From: Clostridia bacterium
GTDB taxonomy: Bacteria > Bacillota > Clostridia > Oscillospirales > Acutalibacteraceae
NCBI GenBank assembly: GCA_017454565.1
Contig: JAFTCS010000108.1
Location: 1-6,429, forward strand
DNA: 6,429 bases
Direction of reading: 5' to 3'
Both the position numbers and the translations under genes were made by a program. Each line of letters begins with the position of its first letter. Within the stretch, counting starts at the first letter, position 1. Below the pieces are notes generated by a model. That model did no database searches. It saw nothing but the letters and a program-made list of their open reading frames with translations, and was not told the origin of the DNA. Shown piece by piece: positions 1 to 4,898 of the stretch.

Positions 1-1467
1 ATTGACGCACGCAAAAAGGAACAGATACACTTCCTTGCCTCTCTTGACATAAAGCTGCGCGGCAATGAAAAAAAGGCGGTGTCTGCCTGCCGCAGCGCAT
101 CTTTTATTGAGGAATACCGTTATGAGCTGCCAAAGGGCACAGCTCTTAAAAAACGACCGGTGATAATAGGCAGCGGTCCATGCGGTATGTTTGCAGCTCT
201 CATACTTGCTCAGGCGGGTCAGAAACCTATTATACTGGAGCGCGGCCGTGACGTGGACACCAGAACTCAGGATGTTGAGAAGCTGAGACTCACCGGTGTA
301 CTTGACCCAAGCTCGAATATCCAGTTCGGTGAGGGGGGTGCGGGCACGTTCTCGGACGGCAAGCTGAATACAGGCACAAAGGACAGCCGTATCCGCAAGG
401 TTCTGCAGGAGTTTGCTTCACACGGCGCACCTGATGAGATATTGTATCTTGCAAAGCCGCATATCGGTACGGACAAGCTCAGAAGCACTGTCAGGAATAT
501 CCGGAATACCATTGTCTCTCTCGGAGGAGAGTACTATTTCGGTGCTAAAGTGAGCGACATTGTTATCAGGGACGGAAGGCTTCAGGCTGTCAGAGCGGAA
601 AGAGCCGGTGAGAGCCTGAACTTCGAGACCGACCATGCAGTCCTTGCCATTGGCCACAGTGCAAGAGACACCTTCGAAATGCTCAGATGCAAGGGTATAC
701 CAATGGAGCAGAAACCGTTTGCTGCCGGTGTCAGGATAGAGCATTTGCAGGAGAGTATTAACAGGGCACAGTACGGCAGCTTTTACAGACATCCAGCTCT
801 CGGTGCCGCCGACTATAAGCTTGCTGTACACCTGAGCAGCGGCAGAGGGGTGTATACCTTCTGCATGTGTCCGGGCGGAACAGTTGTGGCGGCTGCCAGT
901 GAGGAGGGCAGACTGGTGACAAACGGCATGAGCGAGTTTGCCCGCGACAAGACTAACGCAAATTCTGCGGTACTGGTGGGGATATCTCCGGAGGATTTCG
1001 GAAGCAGCGACGTACTTGCGGGTGTGGCTTTGCAAAGAAGGCTGGAGGAGCAGGCATACCGTCTGGGCGGAGGAGGATACAAAGCTCCGGTGCAGCGTGT
1101 GTGTGATCTGATGAGGAAGCAGCCCTCAAGAGAGCTTGGCTCCGTTGTACCAAGCTATGAACCGGGATATACCCTGACCGATCTGGACGGCTGCCTGCCC
1201 TCGTTTATGACCGATTCTCTCAGGGAGGGCATAGCAATGATGGATAACCGGCTTTCCGGCTTTGCCTGCGGTGACGCTGTGCTGACGGCAGTTGAGAGCC
1301 GCAGCTCGTCACCGGTGAGGATACTCAGGAACGAGTTTATGCAGAGTCCGGCTGCTGCGGGTCTGTATCCATGCGGAGAGGGCGCGGGATATGCCGGCGG
1401 TATAACTTCGGCAGCAGTTGACGGCATCAAGGCCGCCGAAATGATACTGACCGGAGCAGATCTGTAA
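1..1467 (+). CDS. FAD-dependent oxidoreductase, COG2509 type (5' partial)
   Basis: The reading frame is open from base 1 to the TAA at 1465-1467 (488 codons), so the gene begins upstream. The GTG at 79 is an internal codon, not a start: the residues before it (IDARKKEQIHFLASLDIKL) match the basic N-terminal segment I associate with this family. Seen: a dinucleotide-binding fold around residues 51-78 of the visible part, with GSGPCG at 57-62 and an acidic strand end (ILERG). The family hallmark GEGGAGTFSDGKLNT is at about 110-124. The C-terminal FAD-closing segment CGEGAGYAGGITSAAVDG is near residues 460-477, close to the end. Full-length members are about 530 aa, so roughly 40-50 residues are probably missing. 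The family is predicted to be a soluble flavoprotein dehydrogenase; its substrate is unknown to me. No clear terminator follows, and the next gene has its own promoter. Confidence 0.9.
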   Translation: MDARKKEQIHFLASLDIKLRGNEKKAVSACRSASFIEEYRYELPKGTALKKRPVIIGSGPCGMFAALILAQAGQKPIILERGRDVDTRTQDVEKLRLTGVLDPSSNIQFGEGGAGTFSDGKLNTGTKDSRIRKVLQEFASHGAPDEILYLAKPHIGTDKLRSTVRNIRNTIVSLGGEYYFGAKVSDIVIRDGRLQAVRAERAGESLNFETDHAVLAIGHSARDTFEMLRCKGIPMEQKPFAAGVRIEHLQESINRAQYGSFYRHPALGAADYKLAVHLSSGRGVYTFCMCPGGTVVAAASEEGRLVTNGMSEFARDKTNANSAVLVGISPEDFGSSDVLAGVALQRRLEEQAYRLGGGGYKAPVQRVCDLMRKQPSRELGSVVPSYEPGYTLTDLDGCLPSFMTDSLREGIAMMDNRLSGFACGDAVLTAVESRSSSPVRILRNEFMQSPAAAGLYPCGEGAGYAGGITSAAVDGIKAAEMILTGADL

Positions 1468-1523
1468 ACAGAAACCGGACGCTGCTGCGCAATCAGGCTT
1501 CATACTTTTTCAGCTCGTTCAAA

Positions 1524-1551
1524 AATCCTGATAAATAGGACTTTCAGGATT
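1524..1551. other. 8-bp inverted repeat overlapping the tmk -35 box
   Basis: AATCCTGA (1524-1531) and TCAGGATT (1544-1551) are perfect complements around a 12-nt spacer. The right arm covers the first two bases of the candidate -35 box of the tmk promoter. It could be an operator, or a weak stem at the end of the upstream transcript. No T-tract follows on the + strand, so it is a poor terminator there. On the - strand it is followed by five T, but no - strand gene is visible. Confidence 0.35.
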
Positions 1552-1578
1552 GATTTACACACTGAAATGGAGTATAAT
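1550..1578 (+). promoter_or_regulatory. sigma-A-type promoter of the tmk-metY operon
   Basis: The -35 box TTGATT is at 1550-1555 and a consensus -10 box TATAAT at 1573-1578, separated by 17 bp. Transcription should begin near 1585, leaving about a 25-nt leader before the tmk ATG at 1610. The TTG at 1550 also opens the longest in-frame reading frame for tmk, but it is better explained as promoter DNA. Confidence 0.75.
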
Positions 1579-1597
1579 GATAAAGTATCATGGCTTT

Positions 1598-1604
1598 GGG
1601 GGAG
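1598..1604 (+). promoter_or_regulatory. ribosome binding site that sets the tmk start
   Basis: GGGGGAG lies 5 nt before the ATG at 1610. The upstream in-frame TTG (1550) has no purine-rich site and lies within the promoter, and the extra 20 residues it would add are not kinase-like. The start at 1610 is therefore preferred. Confidence 0.75.
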
Positions 1605-1609
1605 TGAAA

Positions 1610-2236
1610 ATGACAAAGGGAAGATTTATCGTGCTTGAGGGTCTTGACGGTTCGGGAAAGGGTACGCAGGCGGATCTCCTTATTGCTGAGATGAAGCGGC
1701 AGGGCAGGAAAGTCTGTCTTACAGCTGAGCCTACAAGTTCCTCAACCGGCGGCATGCTGCGGGATGCACTGGGCGGCTTTGTCAGCAGGGATGCCTACGA
1801 GCTTTCGGCTATGTTCCTGCTTGACAGGATATTTCACAACGTCAACCCTAAAAACGGTATTAGACAGTACATTGAAAGCGGTGTGGATGTAGTATGTGAC
1901 AGGTATTATTATTCGTCATTTGCCTATCAGGGCATAGACGCCGATCTGAAATGGGTCATGGATATGAACCTGAACTGCCGTGAGATACTGAAACCCGATC
2001 TGTGCATTTTTCTTGACGTTTCACCTGAGGACGGAGAAAAGCGTATATCCGGCAGCCGCCTTGACCGCGAGATATATGAAAATACTCAGGCGCAGAAAAG
2101 GATAAGGAATCGTTTCTTTGAGGTCTTTGAACTGTTGAAGGACAGTGAAAACATAAAAATCGTTGACGCTTCCCGGACTGTTCCGGAGGTGTCGGCTGAT
2201 ATAATAAAACTATATAATCAACTAAAGGAGAATTGA
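1610..2236 (+). CDS. tmk: thymidylate kinase (dTMP kinase)
   Basis: The 208-aa product has the usual bacterial dTMP kinase length. It should phosphorylate dTMP to dTDP with ATP in the cytoplasm, on the route to dTTP. Seen from the ATG at 1610: a strand and P-loop, FIVLEGLDGSGKGTQ, with GLDGSGKGTQ at residues 11-20; an AEPTSSSTG segment at 39-47 matching the family's EPG/EPT region; the DRYYYSSFAYQG substrate-binding motif at 97-108; a strand PDLCIFLDV at 129-137; and a LID-like segment with SRLDREIYE at 149-157. The P-loop reads GKGTQ, as in adenylate kinases, where many Tmk proteins have GKST or GKTT. The DRY..SS.AYQG motif still points to Tmk. A promoter precedes it and metY follows after 3 bp, so the two are cotranscribed. 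A second tmk elsewhere in the genome is possible but not visible here. Confidence 0.9.
   Translation: MTKGRFIVLEGLDGSGKGTQADLLIAEMKRQGRKVCLTAEPTSSSTGGMLRDALGGFVSRDAYELSAMFLLDRIFHNVNPKNGIRQYIESGVDVVCDRYYYSSFAYQGIDADLKWVMDMNLNCREILKPDLCIFLDVSPEDGEKRISGSRLDREIYENTQAQKRIRNRFFEVFELLKDSENIKIVDASRTVPEVSADIIKLYNQLKEN
2224..2230 (+). promoter_or_regulatory. metY ribosome binding site inside the tmk 3' end
   Basis: AAAGGAG lies 9 nt before the metY ATG and within the last codons of tmk, just ahead of its TGA at 2234-2236. Ribosomes finishing tmk cover this site, so metY translation is probably coupled to tmk. Confidence 0.7.
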
Positions 2237-2239
2237 AAA

Positions 2240-3511
2240 ATGGGATACCACATTAACACAAATTGCGTACAGGCCGGCTATGAGCCTGAAAACGGTGAAT
2301 CGAGAGTTATTCCTATAGTCCAGAGCACTACTTTCAAGTATGATTCTGCGGCTACTCTGGGCAGACTGTTTGACCTTGAAGAGGACGGATTTTTCTACAC
2401 CAGACTCACAAACCCGACTCTCAGCGCTGTTGCTGCAAAAATCGCGGCTCTTGAGGGCGGTGTGGGCGCTATGCTTACTGCTTCCGGTCAGGCTGCGTCG
2501 ATGCTTTCCATCACGAATATCTGCCATGCCGGCGACCACGTTGTCTGCGCCAGCGCTATTTATGGAGGAACCTTCAATCTTTTCAATAAATCACTGCGCG
2601 AGCTGGGCATAGAGTTCACTTTCATTACTCCCGATGCCACAGAGGAGGAAATAAACGCAGCTTTCAAAGAAAACACAAAGGCTGCCTTTGTCGAGAGCGT
2701 TTCAAATCCCTCTCTTGACGTTGCTGATGTTGAGCTTTACGCAAAGCTTGCACATGCTCACGGTGTACCTCTCATCGTAGACAACACCTTCCCGACACCA
2801 GTTAATTTCAGACCCTTCGAGTGGGGCGCGGATATCGTTGTGCACTCCACCTCAAAGTACATGGACGGTCACGCAGTGGCACTGGGCGGCGTTATAGTGG
2901 ACAGCGGCAATTTTGACTGGACAAACGGCAAATATCCTGCTTTTACCGAACCGGACGAAAGCTATCACGGAGTAGTCTACACCGAGAAATTCGGCAAGGC
3001 TGCTTATATTACCAAGGCTGTTACGCACCTTATGCGTGACTACGGCCCCCAGCAAAGCCCCCAGAACGCTTTTCTTCTGAACCTTGGTCTGGAGACCCTG
3101 TTCCTGCGCATGGAGCGTCACTGCTCGAATGCGCTTGCGGTCGCAAAGTTCCTTGAGCAGAACGACAAGATCGAATGGGTGAACTATCCCGGACTTGAAA
3201 GCAGCAAGTATTACGAGAGAGCAAAGAAGTATATGCCCAACGGAAGCTGCGGTGTTATCTCTTTCGGCGTAAAGGGCGGCAGAGAAAAAGCCATGCAGTT
3301 TATGGACGCTCTCAAGCTCATCAAGCTGGTCATCCATGTAGCGGATGTACGCACCTGTGCGCTTCATCCCGCAAGCACCACTCACCGTCAGCTCACCGAC
3401 CAGCAGCTTGAGGACTGCGGTGTAAAGCCAAATCTTATCAGAATGTCAGTCGGCATTGAGTATGTTGACGATATTATTGCCGACATCAAGCAGGCTCTCG
3501 ATCAGATCTGA
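2240..3511 (+). CDS. metY: O-acetylhomoserine aminocarboxypropyltransferase (O-acetylhomoserine sulfhydrylase)
   Basis: A 423-aa cytoplasmic PLP enzyme of the Cys/Met metabolism family, full length for the MetY class. The expected reaction is O-acetylhomoserine plus sulfide to homocysteine and acetate, the direct sulfhydrylation route to methionine. Seen: the N-terminal HINTNCVQAGYEP and IPIVQSTTF segments; YTRLTNPT at 53-60, whose Tyr and Arg contact the PLP phosphate of the neighbouring subunit in this family; ASGQAA at 81-86; D181 in VDNTFPTP, which pairs with the pyridine nitrogen; and STSK at 203-206, with K206 as the PLP Schiff-base lysine. The C-terminal HPASTTHRQL (376-385) and RMSVGIE (401-407) form the substrate-carboxylate region. 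The length and the insert around 220-265 (FDWTNGKYPAF, YGPQQSPQNAF) favour MetY over the shorter MetB or MetC. The ATG at 2240 has a good Shine-Dalgarno site and directly follows tmk. No SAM riboswitch or T-box is visible upstream. The stop codon abuts a tandem repeat array. Confidence 0.93.
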   Translation: MGYHINTNCVQAGYEPENGESRVIPIVQSTTFKYDSAATLGRLFDLEEDGFFYTRLTNPTLSAVAAKIAALEGGVGAMLTASGQAASMLSITNICHAGDHVVCASAIYGGTFNLFNKSLRELGIEFTFITPDATEEEINAAFKENTKAAFVESVSNPSLDVADVELYAKLAHAHGVPLIVDNTFPTPVNFRPFEWGADIVVHSTSKYMDGHAVALGGVIVDSGNFDWTNGKYPAFTEPDESYHGVVYTEKFGKAAYITKAVTHLMRDYGPQQSPQNAFLLNLGLETLFLRMERHCSNALAVAKFLEQNDKIEWVNYPGLESSKYYERAKKYMPNGSCGVISFGVKGGREKAMQFMDALKLIKLVIHVADVRTCALHPASTTHRQLTDQQLEDCGVKPNLIRMSVGIEYVDDIIADIKQALDQI

Positions 3512-3735
3512 GCCGGCGTGACGCTGGATTCCTGTTCGCGCCAGCGTGACGCTGAACCTCTGTTCGCGCCGGCGTGATGCTGGACCTCTGTTCGCGCCGG
3601 CGTGACGCTGAACCTCTGTTCGCGCCAGCGTGACGCTGGACCCCTGTTCGCGCCAGCGTGACGCTGGATCCCTGTTCGCGCCAGCGTGACGCTGGACCCC
3701 TGTTCGCGCCAGCGTGACGCTGGACCCCCGTTCGC
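3512..3735. repeat. tandem array of eight 28-bp repeats, each with a palindromic core
   Basis: Eight head-to-tail units of exactly 28 bp begin at 3512, 3540, 3568, 3596, 3624, 3652, 3680 and 3708, with no spacers or indels. Each contains the core CCAGCGTGACGCTGG (a 7-bp palindrome around one central base) followed by a pyrimidine-rich tail ending CTGTTCGC. In RNA the core would fold as CCAGC, loop GUGAC, GCUGG. Units 5 and 7 are identical; the others differ at seven positions in total, every change a transition. The first unit starts on the base after the metY TGA. Because 28 is not a multiple of 3, open frames through the array give a 28-residue periodic peptide, which is a by-product of the repeats. 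It is not a CRISPR array, since there are no unique spacers. It is most likely a minisatellite-like (VNTR) element or an amplified extragenic palindromic repeat, transcribed as the metY 3' untranslated region. Confidence 0.95.
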
Positions 3736-3739
3736 GGGG
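3726..3739 (+). other. GC-rich hairpin with UUCG loop at the array end
   Basis: CCCCG (3726-3730), loop TTCG (3731-3734) and CGGGG (3735-3739) form a perfect 5-bp stem. It exists because the last repeat unit has C instead of T at its position 22 and is followed by GGGG. No T-tract follows, so it is not a standard intrinsic terminator. It may act as a stable RNA end or be fortuitous. Confidence 0.5.
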
Positions 3740-3782
3740 AAAGATAAACAAGAGTAAACTACATCCTCGCGCACAGAAAGAA

Positions 3783-3811
3783 TTGACAACCGCGATCGGC
3801 TTAGTTTTGAT
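3783..3811 (+). promoter_or_regulatory. candidate promoter inside the metY-PRTase intergenic region
   Basis: A consensus -35 box TTGACA (3783-3788) is followed after exactly 17 bp by TTTGAT (3806-3811, four of six matches to TATAAT). Transcription would start near 3818, just before a run of hairpins that ends in an intrinsic terminator. No protein gene starts in the next 250 bp. Confidence 0.5.
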
Positions 3812-3817
3812 TCGAGT

Positions 3818-3972
3818 AAACCTCGAGTGCGAACAGGTCGTGTGCGGTCACGCACCGCCGACCGAGCCGACAGGCGAGACTCAAAGCCCTCTGACATCTC
3901 AGGCGTTTTGCCTGTTAACGTGATAATGGTATTACAGCCTGATTTCGCAAGAGATCGGGCTGATTTTCTTTG
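3818..3972 (+). ncRNA. candidate structured small RNA or attenuated leader, ~155 nt
   Basis: The stretch runs from a candidate promoter to an intrinsic terminator. Hairpins seen: GGTCG/CGACC (3836-3840 with 3859-3863) enclosing GTGCG/CGCAC (3842-3846 with 3851-3855) around a GTCA loop; CAGGC/GCCTG (3900-3904 with 3910-3914) around GTTTT; and the terminator stem from 3936. An additional stem TCGAG/CTCGA (3812-3816 with 3822-3826) overlaps the predicted start. I recognise no named RNA class: it lacks the core motifs I would look for in SAM, T-box, SRP, RNase P or tmRNA. It could be an independent sRNA, a processed metY 3' UTR, or a leader of the downstream phosphoribosyltransferase. The ends are inferred. 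Confidence 0.4.
3936..3972 (+). terminator. intrinsic terminator closing the metY transcript and/or candidate sRNA
   Basis: AGCCTGATTT (3936-3945) pairs with AGATCGGGCT (3952-3961) through ten pairs including two G-U wobbles, around the loop CGCAAG. A T-rich tail (TGATTTTCTTTGT) follows. It is the first good terminator after metY, about 425 nt beyond its stop codon. Confidence 0.75.
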
Positions 3973-4005
3973 TCTGAAAAAAACTGTGCTTTTTTAAGTT
4001 CTGTA

Positions 4006-4046
4006 TTGATTTTCTGTCAATAATATGGTAATATTAACAATATAAT
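4006..4046 (+). promoter_or_regulatory. promoter region of the phosphoribosyltransferase gene
   Basis: The best candidate is TTGATT (4006-4011), 17 bp, TAATAT (4029-4034), with an extended TG at 4026-4027. It uses the same -35 hexamer as the tmk promoter. A perfect TATAAT follows at 4041-4046 but has no recognisable -35 at the right distance, so it may be a second weaker start or simply AT-rich DNA. The leader before the ATG at 4088 would be about 35-50 nt. Confidence 0.6.
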
Positions 4047-4087
4047 ATATGCTTGGGGAAAACTCTTGGCGTAGATAGAGGTGGATT

Positions 4088-4723
4088 ATGGCAAAGGAAT
4101 TCAAGATCAGAACCAAAAACAACGACGTGTTTCTTCGTGTACAGAAGGGGCACTTTGCTACTATGCACAGCCATACGAATTACTATATAGACGTTACGAC
4201 ACAGAAAATGCGTCTTTCCGAAGCAAAGGCTGTGGCGGAAGAACTGATATCTCAGTATAAAATGACCACAATAATTGATACCATACTCTGCATTGACGGT
4301 ATGGAGGTCGTAGGCACCTGCATTGCGGATGATCTGACGAGGGATGACTATGTCAACATGAACGCCCATCAGACCATCTACGTCGTCTCGCCCGAGTATA
4401 TCTCAGGCGGGCAGATGATGTTCCGCGACAATATCGTTCCCATGCTGCAGGATAAGCACGTTCTTATAGTGGCGGCATCCGTTACCACCGGCAAGAGCGC
4501 TCTTGCGGCAATTGATGCTGTAAACTATTACGGCGGAAGCGTCGTCGGCGTGGCTGCAATTTTCGCAACAGTTGAGGAATGTGACGGCCACCCTGTAAAT
4601 TCCGTATTTGACCCGAATGACCTTGAGGATTATGAGAGTTTCAAGCCGCCTGTTTGTCCGATGTGCCGCCAGGGAATTAAGATAGAGGCACTTGTAAACA
4701 GCTTTGGTTACTCTGCACTCTGA
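4088..4723 (+). CDS. phosphoribosyltransferase, orotate phosphoribosyltransferase-like
   Basis: A 211-aa soluble protein with AGAGGTGG at 4077-4084 as ribosome binding site. The PRPP-binding loop region is clear: HVLIVAASVTTGKSALAAID at 124-143, a hydrophobic strand followed by the TTGKS phosphate loop, then a helix leading to YYGGSVVGVAAIF, the pattern of type I phosphoribosyltransferases. Most such enzymes have two acidic residues where this protein has A129-A130 (VDD becomes VAA), so the PRPP ribose contacts must differ. The C-terminus carries a CPMC pair (C190, C193) followed by RQGIKIEALVNSFGYSAL, which might bind metal. Clostridial proteins of this kind are usually annotated as orotate phosphoribosyltransferase. 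Orotate plus PRPP giving OMP is possible, but purine or other base substrates, or a regulatory role, cannot be excluded. It appears monocistronic, between its own promoter and a strong terminator; no pyr genes adjoin it. Confidence 0.8.
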   Translation: MAKEFKIRTKNNDVFLRVQKGHFATMHSHTNYYIDVTTQKMRLSEAKAVAEELISQYKMTTIIDTILCIDGMEVVGTCIADDLTRDDYVNMNAHQTIYVVSPEYISGGQMMFRDNIVPMLQDKHVLIVAASVTTGKSALAAIDAVNYYGGSVVGVAAIFATVEECDGHPVNSVFDPNDLEDYESFKPPVCPMCRQGIKIEALVNSFGYSAL

Positions 4724-4734
4724 TATTCTGACCC

Positions 4735-4767
4735 AAAAGCCTGCATGGAGCACTGTGCAGGCTTTTT
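4735..4767 (+). terminator. intrinsic terminator after the phosphoribosyltransferase gene
   Basis: AAAAGCCTGCA (4735-4745) and TGCAGGCTTTT (4756-4766) form an 11-bp perfect stem around a 10-nt loop, with a run of five T at 4763-4767. It begins 12 nt after the stop codon. The A-run on the left arm would also give a short U-tract on the - strand, but no - strand gene needs it. Confidence 0.92.
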
Positions 4768-4813
4768 GATTATGTGAAAAATAAAGCATTGGATTTAAAT
4801 AGCGTTAAATCGG

Positions 4814-4842
4814 TTGACCCGCCATGAAAAAAATGATATAAT
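4814..4842 (+). promoter_or_regulatory. strong extended -10 promoter of the membrane protein-glycosyltransferase operon
   Basis: TTGACC (4814-4819, five of six to consensus), a 17-bp spacer and a perfect TATAAT (4837-4842) with TG one base upstream (4834-4835). Transcription should begin near 4849, giving about a 50-nt leader. This is the closest to consensus in the window. Confidence 0.85.
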
Positions 4843-4898
4843 AAAATGTATGGGAAAATAAGGTATTAGGTTTTGTTTTTTGCCTGTGAGGTGATAAG

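Noticed and set aside
418..1035. 205-codon - strand open frame inside the oxidoreductase gene
   Set aside because: It is antisense to a clearly conserved flavoprotein and shows no recognisable motif.
1468..1549. Intrinsic terminator for the oxidoreductase gene
   Set aside because: The only good inverted repeat there (1524-1551) lacks a + strand T-tract, and the rest shows no GC-rich stem.
2852..3385. 177-codon - strand open frame inside metY
   Set aside because: It is antisense to the PLP enzyme, has no motif, and its open length follows from the codon bias of metY.
3512..3735. CRISPR array
   Set aside because: Units are directly adjacent with no unique spacers and no cas genes nearby.
3502..3897. 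131-codon - strand open frame through the repeat array (Arg/Ser-rich, periodic peptide)
   Set aside because: The period comes from 28-bp DNA repeats, no good ribosome binding site or domain is seen, and the non-repeat half is low-quality Arg/Ser sequence. The same holds for the shorter - strand frame at 3446-3751.
3714..3923. 69-codon + strand open frame spanning the last repeat and the structured region
   Set aside because: It starts inside a repeat unit with no Shine-Dalgarno site and runs through hairpins. It is better explained as RNA or non-coding DNA, though a related peptide in many genomes would only show the DNA element is dispersed.
3998..4020. - strand promoter with TTGACA (reverse complement at 4015-4020)
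   Set aside because: The hexamer 17 bp further on is TTAAAA, a poor -10, and no - strand gene follows.
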